Below, one piece after another: positions 22,671 to 34,550 of a stretch of 64,000 bases of DNA. The position numbers and the translations under genes are program-made. The stretch comes from Hymenopus coronatus (Eukaryota > Arthropoda > Insecta > Mantodea > Hymenopodidae): the NCBI GenBank assembly GCA_030762935.1, contig CM060895.1:76243001-76307000 (forward strand), written 5' to 3'. Numbering within the stretch: position 1 is the stretch's first letter; each line of letters begins with the position of its first letter. The notes under the pieces are model-generated. The model did no database searches and was not told where the DNA came from. It saw nothing but the letters and a program-made list of their open reading frames with translations.

Positions 22671-25143
22671 AGTTTACTTTGATCTGCCAACTGCAGCTAA
22701 CTATTTCTTGGGTTACTTGAATGTTCATTGGGGCCTATATTATCCCACCGTAAATATATGGGGAGATTATACTACAAAACCTAAAAATTAAAGCATATTA
22801 TTTGTATTATTGTTAACAATTGGACTCCACCATGAATAAAAACAAGGATCCCTAGATATAAGAAATTTATCTTAAGTTATGATATATTTATCGTTTTGTG
22901 TTATTCAATGTTTTTAATATTTAAATAATGTTCACTATTTATATTAAAACCGTTAGAGAAGTCACCTTACCGCGATAAGTATTTGACCGCGGTAAACCAA
23001 TACAGCGGTATTTACTGCAGTAAAGCTGACCATGATTAGTGGACAGGCGCTCACCTTTGTTTAGCGCACATGTCTTATTAGGTACAGTCCATGGGCTGAC
23101 GCAAAAATATATTGCGTCATCTGTAATTCAGTTGTTCTTACTCTAGTCGATATATACACTGGTTCAGCGTGTAACAGTGGAAAACAAAAGTTGTTCCAAG
23201 TTTCTCTAAACATGAACTAGATATATCATTATATTTAAACAAAATCATAGAGACAGAAACAATAACTTACAGATGCAGATGTGGGGAAAGCTAGCCCTAC
23301 CATTAAGAGAAAAGTATGAATGAATAATTTATTTAAATATTTTATTATTACAATGATACTATAATACTTTACAATCGAAAACAAAGCTTTAAAATCTAGT
23401 ATGTCAACCTGCTACCTCCCCCATACTGTAACCCATGGGTTCTATGTGGGGTGTTGAGCTGTTACACTTACTTTTCAGTTGTTTCCCAATGTGTTGTTTC
23501 ATCTTTAGGATTCCTTATCCACTTCTCTGTTACATTTCCTATGAATTTTCTCATCATTTTAACTTTTTTCCTCTGGGCTCACCAACATTTTAAGCACTTT
23601 TATCTATTCGTTTAAAATATAAATTGTTTGTTCCATACATTCTCTCTCCTTTTTGACCTTTTCTTACTCTATTAAACAATATATATATATATATATCATC
23701 CAGCTTCTCACATATATGCATTTACCCCGACAATTACTTCCAATTCGTTTTAACAATACTACTCCTGGGGCATCGATGCAATACCTATTCTTTGCAATTT
23801 ACTACATATACCTACGTATTTCTCTCTTCCCTAGATTTTCCTAACCATCTCATAGAATCTCAAAAGAACTATTATCACAAAACTTACCCATATCTATTGT
23901 TTATGTTTTACACCCTAACCTCACTTCTCTCAAAATCCACTCTCCTCAATAACAACAGCGAAAAAAAAAAGTCAACTAATAAGAACTTGTTCCTTTCCTT
24001 CTTTTCAAGTTGATTAAATACCTATTTGGCTTAGTTGAGTTTCGCTTCTGAAACAAAGAGAGAGAGAGAGAGAGGGGGGGGGGAGGGAGGGAGAGAGAAG
24101 AAGAAGAAATGTATTTTCGGTGGCACATTTGAACTCGGAACCTCTTGAATACAAGATGCACACGCACCACCACATTATGCTGAAAACTTCAAACTTTTGT
24201 ACTTACCTCGTAGGTGACCTGTTTCTTAAATTGAGAAATGAAAAACATTCTGTTTCTAAGTTTTCACACTTCAATGCATGATCAACTGTCCAAAATTGTG
24301 TGAAATTATTATACTTGCAGAAAACTTTGGAATACATTTCCGCTACAAAATGTGTTACTGAGAGCTCTGCCCACTAACCGTTATGCCTTGTGTCCCGCGC
24401 TCTCACACGTATGTGTCTCACGCCTATTTGGAGGTACTAACAATCCTAAAAATATACTACTGTTAATAAGTATTAGTCCTCAAAATAAAGTAAAAATTCA
24501 TATAATGTTATCATAACACTATCCTCAGTTATCAATGCATATATCTGAGCTTATACCCCTACAAGCCTGTTTGTAACCCCATGGTTTTAAGAATATTCGT
24601 TGCATTTTCGGTCAGGATATTTAAGGCACTTGTCACATAAAATAACTTACGAAAACGAAAACTACAAAGTACCAGGCAGATCAAAACTTTATCAGGATAT
24701 GTTCATTGGTGAAAATAGAATGTTTATTTTGGTTGGGAAACCTAAGGTATACGGTTCTGCTATTTTAAATTACAACGCAAGTATAGAGAAGGATAATCGA
24801 AGAAACCAAGCGAAGGGCCAATCAGATTTGACCACGGTAAAACCCTGGATAAACCTTTACCGTCGTTGATACACTACAAATGACCATTAATCGTGGTAAA
24901 CTCAGTCATTTAGCAGTTAATCGGAATACTGGTCACCGCCACATTTGTTCACACTTCCTATTTCCCCTAAAGGGGCACCGTCATTATAAGTGATTTTCGA
25001 AAGCTAGATAGGTATTTAATATTTTATATATACATATCGAGTTTCATTAAAATGTATTTCATTCTGTTCGTATTAATTAACTTATTCGATATGATTAACT
25101 AAAATCTAAATCTATCTTCTACAAATATTGAGCTAAGTGCACC
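22671..25143. other. Unassigned DNA, 2.5 kb without HR copies
   Basis: No gene recognised. Contains clustered ACCGCGGTAAA-like motifs near 22968-23030 and 24829-24950, an (AT)n run at about 23679-23697, and a purine run at 24055-24109 (AG repeats, G9, then GGGA and GAA repeats). An 89-codon open frame at 24600-24869 ends among the second motif cluster; its product is unknown. Pyrimidine-rich sequence at 23400-24000 might be decayed transposon DNA. Confidence 0.4.
24055..24109. repeat. Purine-only simple repeat
   Basis: AG dinucleotides, a G9-G10 run and GGGA/GAA triplets without a pyrimidine for about 50 bases. Confidence 0.9.
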
Positions 25144-25828
25144 ATTTTTACTTTCTCTAGCAAGTGTGCACAATTGTATAGCCAGAGAAGATATTGTATA
25201 TCACCCAAAAATTCGAGGTCAAGATTTCCCGGAAATATTCGTTTTGAAGTCCCTGAGTCCGTTAAAAGCGTTTTTAGAAAATACCCATATGTGTATATGT
25301 GTGTGTGTCTTTGGACAGCATTACTCGAAATATAAAAGATGCATTTTCTTAATTTCATTTTTCTCAAAAATGGATCTAAATTTTTTTATTAAAATACCAT
25401 ATATTAGCGATTTTTACATCACAAATAAAATGTATAATTTGAATTTTCTGAGATTGGCCTCTAAAAACTCTTTTTTCTGAACGAGATTTGCAGAATTGTG
25501 CATAAGGGTTAAAACGTAAGAGATAGATAAAACCTTAATACACAAATATGTAGATCTCGTTAAAACACATACTTTATATCATACGGTTTTTATTGTAGAG
25601 TTAACCGTTTTTGAGATGTTCCTTTTTATTCATTTCCATTTTAAACTATTTACTATTACTTTAACATAATTTATTCCCTTCTACTTACAAAGAAGCAAGC
25701 ATTAACCACTTTTGCTAATGTTTATCTCAATTAGCGTGATGTAGATAAAAGAATAATCTTTTGTAAGAATATTTTGTATTTGGAACATTTACAAAAAGTT
25801 ATGTGAATCCAATACATCAGATCTTTTT
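25144..25828 (-). repeat. HR element (reverse)
   Basis: The exact tail ATTTTTACTTTCTCTAG is followed by an altered hairpin (CAAGTGTGCACAATTGTA). The middle lacks the GGAAGATAC and palindrome blocks. The head AGTTATGTGAATCC ends near 25828. Confidence 0.92.
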
Positions 25829-26211
25829 ATATTAAATCCTTAATATCTTTGTAACAAAGTTTCTGCATAAAAGTTTCTTAAATTATATAGTATTTTTAAA
25901 ACAATTATTTAAAAACAGTGAATAACCATACTTATTAATTATTAACACTAAAATATGACCAAATTAAGTTTTAAATTACTATTCAAAGCACATATTCCGC
26001 AGTACTTTGGGAAATATTTTCATAGTTCCAGCTGTATTTTTGAGGGAGAAGATAGATTTTGAATATGAGAAAATAAAAAAAAGTAAATCTGAGAAATACA
26101 GCTATAATGTTTGATATAGATAGTCTTTCAACCAGCGCAACACTTTAAAATAGCCTTCAAAACATGTTAAAATCACCCTAGGAGAATATAACTATGCAAA
26201 TAAATATTACA
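25829..26211. other. Unassigned AT-rich DNA
   Basis: Nothing recognised. Confidence 0.5.
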
Positions 26212-26977
26212 AATATGATGTGTTCTATTTACATGACTTTCTCTATATCTCTGCTATAAATTATTGCTAAAATGCTTATTCTGCTATTTACTTAACGCTA
26301 ATCAAGACAAAATTAGCAGAAAGGGTGTCATTACTTATTTTCTTGTAAGTAGAAGTGAAATAAGGAAGTACCATAGGTTAAAATGGTAGTCAAAAGCTGG
26401 GAGATATGTGACTGAAGTTCCTTTGTTTGTATGGACATGTGTTGACAAATTCCTCTATTTTTAAAGCTGAAACCAAAAACAAAGAATGTCTCAAAAACGA
26501 TCAACTCCACGAAAAAAGTTATATAACATAAATTGTGTGTTTTAATGTGCTCTACACCTTTTGTAGAGTTTTTGTCTATCTCTTACGGTATAGTAGTCAT
26601 GCAAAATTCCGTAAATTTCATCCAGAATAAATTTTTTGTCAGGTAAATATATTCAATATACGATATTTTAATCAAAATAGAGCCATTTTAAAAAAAAATC
26701 AAAATGTTCGAAAAAAGTTCCATGTAAAGGGTAGTTGGGGGTGGGGGGATTTTTTTGAAAATCTGCGTGTCGCATTCTCGGAAGATACCAAAATTAAATA
26801 CCAAGTTTGGTATTCAACGGTCTTTTCGTTTTTGAGCTATGCTACACGGACCTTTTTCCAGAAATGCTTTTTCTGGATTTTGGGGCACCCAAAACATGTA
26901 TTTCCGGTGAAACCTCGGTATTGAATTTTACCTTCTCTATACACAATGTACATAGTACGTTTAGAGATAGTAAAAAA
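26212..26977 (+). repeat. HR element (forward), CA tract deleted
   Basis: Head ATATGATGTGTTCTATTTAC, full head-proximal part, G-rich GTTGGGGGTGGGGGGAT, AAATACCAAGTTTGGTATTC, and hairpin ACACAATGTACATAGTACG. The CA microsatellite is absent: GAGCTATGCTACACGGACC joins directly. Confidence 0.95.
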
Positions 26978-27562
26978 TTGTTGTAAAAGCACTTCTTTTT
27001 TACTTAACACCTGGTTTATTAAATGTTCACTCTGTTGCCAAAGTCTGAAGCGATGTTACTTGTTTAAATACCTCACTCTTTATTCGTCATACACTGCATG
27101 CTGTTAAACGATATAAATTTAAGGAATGTTTTAACAACTGTGTCTCTAAACACAATTATAGAGGATTAGTTTAACTGCCAGACAACCCTCATTATAGTCT
27201 GAAACATCAGAGAGACTTAAGCGAGGATCACACTCTTTATAAAACACTTGAAGACCAGACGGTCATTATGGGTTTTAATGTCTTTTTCACATTTTACGGG
27301 CATACAAGAGGCCCTAAGCAGGCTTACTGAAATAGCTTTATGCGCTTTGTTTAGCCTGAACTGCATGTGGCCTAGGTTTAACATAATCTGCATGTGCGAT
27401 GTGCATCAAAACACTTAAAATGTTCGTCTAAAGCCGTTTGTCATAAGACATTGTGTGGAATTATTTTATTTTGAGTCACCAGTAAGCCATAATAATCATT
27501 AGTAGCATCTTTATCCTCATTTTTGATGTCACGAAAAGCTGTTTCTGCTCAGAATTAAAAAA
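26978..27562. other. Unassigned DNA
   Basis: No recognised feature. Confidence 0.5.
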
Positions 27563-28256
27563 AAATAATATAATGTGTTCCATTCAAATGACTTTCTCCA
27601 CATCTCAACAAATTATTGTTACAAAGCTTATGCTTCTAGTTACTTCACTCTGATCAAGAAAAAATTAACAAAAGTAGTCTTATTACTTGCTTCCTTGTAA
27701 GTAGAAGCGAAATAAGGGAGTATTATAGATTAAATCGACAGTCAAAAGCTGGTTGCTATGTGACTGAAGTTCTATTGCTTGTATGGACAGGAGTTGACAA
27801 ATTCCAGTTTGAGAAAAATATGTTTTTCAAAGCTGAAACCAAAAACAACGAATATCTCAAAAGCTATCAACTCCCCGAAAAAATGTATATTACATAAATG
27901 GGTGTGTTTTATCCTGATCTAAGTTTTTTGTGTAGTAAGTTTTTGTCTATGTCTTACGCTTTGCCAATTATGCAAAAATCCGTAAAATCCATCCAGATTA
28001 AAGCAGCCTTCAGAGACTATTCCCAAAAAAATCAATCTTAATACTTTTATTTGTCAGATAAATATTTTTAATATACGATATTTTAATCAAAATTTTCGAG
28101 CAAAATTCCATGTAAAGGGTAGTTGTGGGTGGGGGGATTTTCTTGGGAATCTTTGTGTCACATCCTTGGAAGATACTGAACTTAAATGCGAAGGTTGGTA
28201 TTAACGGACTTTTCGTGTTTGAGCTATGCTGTCCACAGACACACACACGTGCGCGC
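27563..28256 (+). repeat. HR element (forward), first of three in tandem, hairpin end lost
   Basis: Head ATAATGTGTTCCATTC at 27570. Runs in order to GCTGTCCACAGACACACACA and is cut at the CA tract (28256), where the next copy starts. Confidence 0.93.
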
Positions 28257-29005
28257 TTCCATTTACATGGGTTTCTCTACCTGTTCTTCAGATAAAACTC
28301 CTACAAAAGATTGTTTTTGTTTTTATTTCATGCTAATCGAATTAAACATTTTCAAAAAGGTCTTATTACTTAGTTCCTTGTAAGTAGAATAAAATTAAGG
28401 GATTATACTAGTCTAAAATCGATATGCATTGTCAGGAATAAAGTAAAAGTAATGCGGATCACTTTCTGTTTGAGAAAAGTTTGATTATTTCTAAATTATA
28501 AGGAATACCACGGAAATGCTTAGCTCCGCAACAAAAATGCACAGACGTAAATTGTGTATTTTGACGAGATATACATTTTTGTATACCAAATGTTTGTCTC
28601 CCTTTACGGTTTACCAGTTATAGAAAAGTAATCCAGAAGAAGTTTGCGTTAAAATATCCTCAACATTTGGTATTTTAATCAAAATATTTTGAGCCGATTT
28701 TGAGAAAATCAAATATGTACATGTTCCATGTAAAGGATAGTTGAGTATAGGGCGATTTTCCTGAAATTCCTCGTGTCGCATCCTTAAAAGATACAGAAGT
28801 TAAATACCAAGCTTGGTATTTAACCGACTTTTCGTTTTTGAGTTATGCTGCTCACAAGCGCATGGACCTTTTTCTAATCCTTTTTTTATATCGAGGTGTC
28901 TCAAAACATGTATTTCCGGTGAAATCATGGTACCGAACTTTTCGGTGGAATAAAATACCTTCTCTGTCTACTAACTATATTTTATATACGTGATAGACAG
29001 CAATA
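28257..29005 (+). repeat. HR element (forward), second of three in tandem
   Basis: Starts within the head (TTCCATTTACATGGGTTTCTC), so the junction joins a CA tract to an HR head. It ends with GAAATCATGGTACCGAAC and a diverged hairpin. The CA tract is reduced to CACAAGCG. Confidence 0.92.
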
Positions 29006-29069
29006 TGATTTTGTACGTGTAGTTTGTAGAAGAAATATTAAAAAGAAATGATGTTGTGCATCACATGTT

Positions 29070-29800
29070 ATCAACTGATTTATCAGAAAGTATTTATTTT
29101 TCTCTCTACTTCACGTTAATCACGATAAATATCTGCACAGGCTTTTGTTACGATTTCCGTATAGATACAACGGGATTGGTGAATACAGTAGACTGAAAAT
29201 ATACTAAATTTTAAGGAGTTGGTCACTAGGTGACGGCTTTAAATTTCTGTTCTCTTTGCTTGAACAGCAGAAACAAAAACAAGCGACTTATTTGAGAAAA
29301 TGTAAAGCAAAATCAAGGATTATCTTGGAATTGGTTAGCTACACAAAAATATATAAATGAACAAATTTTAAATAAATTTGATGTGCTGACGGGATCTCTT
29401 AAAGTTTACCAAATATGTATAATTTATTCTGAATAAAGAGAACCTCAGAGGTTATTCAAGAAAATTCAAGATACATTTAATTTGTTACAAAACATCTTAT
29501 GCATATAGTATTTTATTAGGAATATTTAGCTTCTTTTTAGATAAACTAAATGCTTTTAAAATATTCCATGTAAAAATTAGTTAGGGATGAGAGGTTTCTT
29601 GAAAATATTTGTGCCGTATCGTTGGAAGGTTCAAAACCTAAATATGAAGTTTGGTATTTAACTGACTTTTCATTTTTGAATGATGCTGTTCACAACTACA
29701 AGCCCGGACTAGGTTTTGTAAATGAATGCATTCAAGGGATCTCAAAAAATCATTTCTAGTGAAATTTCGGCATCAAATTTTTGGATTAAATAGCTTGAAA
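29070..29800 (+). repeat. HR element (forward), third of three in tandem
   Basis: Starts at the CTCTCTACTTCACGTTAATC block and runs to AATTTCGGCATCAAATTTT; hairpin and tail are missing. More diverged than its neighbours. Confidence 0.85.
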
Positions 29801-29927
29801 TAAAAATATTTTAACGAGGGTTCTTGATAAATGTTTTTTTTTTTTTTTAACAAACGTGCATATTTTCTTAATGCCTTTATTAAGATTAGAATTATTGCAA
29901 GAATATTACATTTTGTAAGATGAGAAT

Positions 29928-30759
29928 GTATTACTTTCTCTGTAGGTACTATGTACATATTGTATAGAGAAGGTATCGCATTGCACCCAAAATTTCGATA
30001 CGGAGATTTCACCGGAAATATATGTTTTAAGACCACCTGAATAGAAAAAAAAAGAATCATTTTTAGAAAAATGTCTGTGTGTGTCTGTCTGTATGTGTGT
30101 GTGTGTGTGTGTGGGGGGGGGGCAACATAGCTCAAAAACGAAAAGACCGTTAAATACCAAACTTGGTATTTAAGTTCAGTATCTTCCAAGGACGCGACTC
30201 GAAGATTCTCAAGAAAATCCCCCAACCCCCAACTACTCTTCAGATGGAAAAATGTTCGAAAATTTTGATTTTCTAAAAAATGGCTCTAACGCTTTTGATT
30301 AAAATATCGTATGCTAAAGATGTCAAATAATATGTATATCTTGAATTTTCTGGGAATAGCCTCTGAAGACTACTTTATTCTGGATGAATTTTACGGAATT
30401 TTGTGTAAATAGTAAACCGTAAGAAATAGACAAAAAGTTACCAAAAATGTAGAGTACACTAAAACACACAATTTATGTTATAAACATTTTTTAGTGGAGT
30501 TGATTGGTTTTGGTTTCAGCCTTGAAAAACTTATACTTTTCTCATACAGGAATTTGTTGTCAACTCGTGTCCATACAAACAAAGGAACTTCAGTCACATA
30601 GCAACCAGTTTTGACTGTAATTTTAACCTATGGTGCTCCCTTTTTTCGCAGGTTTTCTCTCACTTAGCATGAAGTAAATAGAAACATAAGCTTTTTATCA
30701 ATAGTTTGTTACAGAGATATAGAGAAAGTCTTGTGAATGGAACACATCAGATATTTTTT
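29928..30759 (-). repeat. HR element, full length (reverse)
   Basis: Tail and hairpin GTATTACTTTCTCTGTAGG plus ACTATGTACATATTG at 29950, an A9 run at 30045, a GT/G9 tract at 30073-30121, the intact palindrome AAATACCAAACTTGGTATTT at 30155, and head TCTTGTGAATGGAACACATC. About 832 bases, a good reference copy. Confidence 0.96.
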
Positions 30760-31313
30760 ATTTGAATTGTATGACGAGTCATTATTATATAGCTTTTCCT
30801 TCTTATTATACTTATTCGAGAAAGTAAAAAACGAGAAAAAGAAAAAGTATATTAATGGTAAAAATCTTCGGCAGAATTTCGCAGTCAGGATACACACGGC
30901 GTAATAAACATTTACCTTTTACTAAAAACCGCAAGAGAAATGTGACGTATATTCAGGTGTATTTCATTGCTTTTCTTGTGTGAACATGTGTTCCCCTTGC
31001 TTTATGTTTTACACTTAATGCTCAGCTCTGTAATATTTTATTCTGTACGAAACACTTGCCATCTTGCAGTGCTTCTGGTCCCTACAAATTAAATCCCCGA
31101 GTCCTCAAGAGGACGAAATCTTCAGTCTTGCGGTCAAACTTAAAGACATAAATCATTGCTGGAATTATAGTTGGCGAGTAAAGTTTAGCAACTTTGTAAC
31201 AGTTGTTGCAAGGTGCGAAACTTATTTCTTCTACTTGTTCCTCCTTGATGCTTTCTGTTCTGTTTCCTCCTTCTATACTTTTGTATCTTGTTTTATTTTC
31301 TGGGTCGTAGGAT

Positions 31314-31368
<55 letters not shown>

Positions 31369-31545
31369 AGCTTGCTTTCTTATCTTGCATTGCAAGAGTC
31401 TTTAACATAGAGCAAATGCTGAGAATTTTAATTAGCAAAGAAACTAGTACGAATTTACGCATCACTCCTTTGGAATGAAATGGTTCTACCAAGTTGTTCT
31501 AAGAGCACATGTCTTAAATGTGTAGAGTCCAAAACTCTTAAGCTT
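30760..31545. other. Unassigned DNA around a T50 run
   Basis: The open frame 31064-31405 contains the T50 run and therefore a poly-Phe tract; not a credible gene. Confidence 0.5.
31316..31365. repeat. T50 homopolymer
   Basis: Fifty consecutive T. It is not inside an HR copy, unlike the other long homopolymers of this window, so it may be the tail of an unrecognised retroposed sequence on the reverse strand. Confidence 0.9.
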
Positions 31546-32036
31546 AAAAATCTCATGTGTTTCAATCAAATGAGGTCTTGTGCTTGTTGTGCAAAATATT
31601 ATTGTTACTACTAAAGATACTTCTTCTCTCTAGTTCACGCTAATCGAGAAAAATATTGGTAGTAGTAACATTATTTTATTCCCTATAAGTAGAAGGGAAA
31701 TAACAGAATACACTAGGCTAAAGCGATAGTAAATATTTTAAAAGCTGTCACTATGCGTCGACAATGAAATTCGGTTTTTATAAAATATATAAAACAAATG
31801 ACCACGTCGAGTATGAGAATAGTTAACATTCTAAAACCGAAGTGAATAATAAGGAATACCTTATAAATGGTTAACTCAGAAAAATAAATATATATGCTAT
31901 AAATTATGTGTTTTAACGAGAAATACAGTTTATGCACAGAAAGATTTTGTCTATTTCTAACGGTTAATCGATTGTACAAAAGTCCGCCGAAACGAAGAGA
32001 CCTGCGGAAGAGTTCCTAGAAATTTTAAGATGTATC
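31546..32036 (+). repeat. HR element (forward), truncated by a SINE
   Basis: Head AAAAATCTCATGTGTTTC, then TAGTTCACGCTAATCGAG and AAGTAGAAGGGAAATAAC. It stops in the AGTTCCTAGAAATTTTAAG block where a reverse SINE begins. Confidence 0.9.
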
Positions 32037-32140
32037 GGGGAACTCTGAGAAAACTCGCCCCTGCGCCTCTTTGTCTATCAAAATCTCACATGCGGTTGGT
32101 TGGGATCGAACCCGAACGTCTAAGTAGAGGCGAGTGGTCT
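32037..32140 (-). repeat. tRNA-derived SINE fragment (family V, reverse)
   Basis: Read in reverse: ACCACTCGCCTCTACTTAGA, the B-box GGTTCGATCCC, and GCATGTGAGATTTTGATAG, then a truncated central box (GGGGCGAGTTTTCTCAGAG). The GCGGGCGTTAAAC tail is absent. It is fused directly to the HR copy on its left. Confidence 0.8.
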
Positions 32141-32199
32141 AAGTCGACAACAGCGGTTAAGGCAATGTGCGCACGTAGTGAACAAAATTAACAACTCCT

Positions 32200-32350
32200 T
32201 ATACTGTTTTGACGGAGTGTCGCGTGGGGCGAGGGATGAAGGGGTAGACTGGCCGATCGGTTTTGCTTTTTCTTACTTGCATAGAATGCTGAGACAGAAT
32301 GGCACCAATAAAAATCGTCTTAAAACCCCAGTCTCCGTCAAACGTTCACT
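32200..32350. repeat. Companion block, copy 1
   Basis: About 130 bases shared with 35700-35851: GATCGGTTTTGCTTTTTCTT, AGAATGGCACCAATAAAAAT and CCCAGTCTCCGTCAAACG align in the same order. Both copies sit beside a family-V SINE. Function unknown. Confidence 0.7.
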
Positions 32351-32774
32351 TTTCAACAAAATCTGAGCCAGGTGTATTTTTATTGTCTTTGAGTGTACCA
32401 TCCGCTTTAATAGTTGGCTTCATTAACCATACCCTTTACTTTTATTCATTTGGAATGTGTTGCCCTTCATGGCGTAGAGGTTAAAATTCTAGCCTCTAAC
32501 ACTCTGGTTGCTAGGATCGTAGATTTGTTGTAATAGGTAAAAATCCTTAGCAACCTTCCTTAGGAAGAGAACTAAAGCCATTGATCCCACTTAATGCTTA
32601 TTTGTACGTAAAAGAACCTCATATCTTTAAATACAGGTCCCGGATAAATTCCGCTATTACATCAGCTACAAAAATAAATAAAAAATCAATAAAATTTGAA
32701 AAATCGATTTAACGGTGGTTTATCCTAAAATATCAAACTTTTTTTTTTGTGCATCTTACACCGAAATTAAGAAA
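32351..32774. other. Unassigned DNA with a weak tRNA-like motif
   Basis: At 32467-32515 the sequence CATGGCGTAGAGGTTAAAAT followed by GGTTGCTAGGATCG faintly resembles tRNA A and B boxes, so a decayed SINE is possible. Nothing else recognised. Confidence 0.3.
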
Positions 32775-33355
32775 AGTAAGCTAAACCTGACTCATAGTTT
32801 TCCCAGTAAACCATAAGGTGATCTCAAATTATTTTGAGAACATATACCAAAGACAACTTAACAATGTTGTAAGTACTTTAAGTTGCATTTCATAGTTTAG
32901 CCAATTATTAGATTATTTGAGTCAGTTGGGGAATTTAATGCCATGTCGACATATTGCTATGGTAGTTCCAGTGGGTTGGAGACCGGCAGATCCGTGGTTC
33001 AGGTCCCGGCTATGGCACTGCATTTTTCATCGAATCTACCTATCCAACTCTTGCCCTACAGACGGATTGTGTGAAAAAACAAATTAATAACGTGATAATT
33101 GCCTAAACGTTGTAATAGTTGTATAAACTATGAAACTGGGACTAAGAGTACTTACGACATTGTTAGTCGCCATTGGAGTATGTCATCTCAAAACAATTTG
33201 GGATCACTTTGTGGTTTACCGGAGAACATGCGAGTCGGTTAGGAATTTAGTGCCGTGCCGGCATATTGACATGGTAGCTCAGTGGTTATAGCTAGGGGTT
33301 GGAGACCGGTAGATTCGTGGTTCATTTGAATGTTTCAGTCTGACTATACCTATCG
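32775..33355 (+). repeat. Fold-back tRNA-like composite: one reverse and two forward units
   Basis: The reverse unit (about 32775-32930) reads back as AACATTGTTAAGTTG, AATAATTTGAGATCACC and GGTTTACTGGGAAAAC. Two forward units follow, at about 32935-33200 and 33200-33350, each with GTGCCGTGCCGGCATATTG-type sequence, an A-box-like GTAGCTCAGTGG and a B-box-like GGTTCAGGTCCC or GGTTCATTTG. The units are about 307 bases apart. Confidence 0.8.
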
Positions 33356-33721
33356 TGAAACTGCTGTTCAGTTAATTTTGCTTCACTTGGTGCGATTTTG
33401 ACAAAGATCTTATTTGCATAGTAGCCATCCCTCAAAAATCGTTTCCTTTTTCTTATTTTGTGGTGTAATTTAATGCTTGCAAATAAAAAAATAATGGTCC
33501 GAGTGCAACTCTGAGTAACTTTGAGCGCTATGGACTCCGGACTCATTTGTGTGTACTTTCGTTCATTCCTCGTCAAATATGGCTTATCAGTTTATAGGAC
33601 ATTAACTTAAAAAAGCACAAATATCATATAAAACTAAAAACTTATCTTGCAATACAAAATGTATTGAAGTTCTATTAATGAATCAAAGATTTACATTATC
33701 TTAGTAATAAAATATTTTTTT
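33356..33721. other. Unassigned AT-rich DNA
   Basis: Open frame on the reverse strand (33322-33576) has no recognisable content. Confidence 0.5.
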
Positions 33722-34550
33722 TAACTTATCTAGCACGTATGTACATACATTGTACACAGTAGCTAGAAAAGGCATTGTATTCCACCCTAAAATCCAATTT
33801 TGAGATTTCGCCGGAAATTTGTTTTGCGTTTCCCTGAGTCCAAAAAAAATATATTTTTAGAAAAAGGTGTTCGTGTGTGTGTATGTGTATGGATAGCATA
33901 GCTCAGAAATGAAATAAGTTTTAAGAACATTTGTTTAACACCAAACTTGGCATTTATGTTCAGTATCTTCCAAGGATGCAACACGAAGATTTTCAAGAAA
34001 ATCCCCCAACCCAATCTACCCTTAACTGGAAAATTTAGTGTTTCTCAAAAATGGCTATAAAGGTTATGATTAAAATGATATTTACATCACAAATAAAATG
34101 CATATCTTGAATTGTATGAAAATAAACTCTGAAGACCTCTTTATTCTGAATGAATTTTGCTGAATTTTGCATAAGTGATAAACCTTACAAAACTTGCTAC
34201 ATAAAAAAAAAAAAATAATGTAGAGCTCGTTAAAACACACAACTTACGTCATATGCAGTTTTTTCGTGGAGTTGACCACTGTTTTTTCTTTCTTTTTTCG
34301 CATATGGGAGTTTGTGAACTCCTGGCAATGCAAGGAAATGGATTTAATCCACATAGCAACCAGCTTTTAGAAGATTTGACTACCACTTTAGCCTAGTTTA
34401 TTCACTTATCTCTCTTCTACTTGCTAGAAAGCAAGTAATAAGAGCATTTCTGCTAAGTTTATCTTGATTAGAATAAAGTAGATAAAGGATTAATCATTTT
34501 AACAATAAAGAAAGTCATGAGAGTGGAACACATCAGATTTTTTTTTTTTA
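33722..34550 (-). repeat. HR element, full length (reverse)
   Basis: Hairpin TATGTACATACATTGTACAC at 33738, AATTTTGAGATTTCGCCGG, a GTGTGTGTATGTGTATG tract, ACACCAAACTTGGCATTTA palindrome variant, an A14 run at 34204, and head GAGTGGAACACATCAGATTT ending in a T10 run at 34550. Confidence 0.95.

Noticed and set aside
24600..24869. 89-codon frame considered as a small gene or exon
   Set aside because: No family recognised; retained only as a note because it ends among the motif cluster.
27563..29800. CRISPR-like or satellite array
   Set aside because: The period is about 750 bases with truncated copies at irregular junctions, and the organism is eukaryotic; these are tandem transposon copies.
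31064..31405. 113-codon open frame with a poly-Phe stretch
   Set aside because: Its length depends on the T50 run; no recognisable domain and no coding-like composition before the run.
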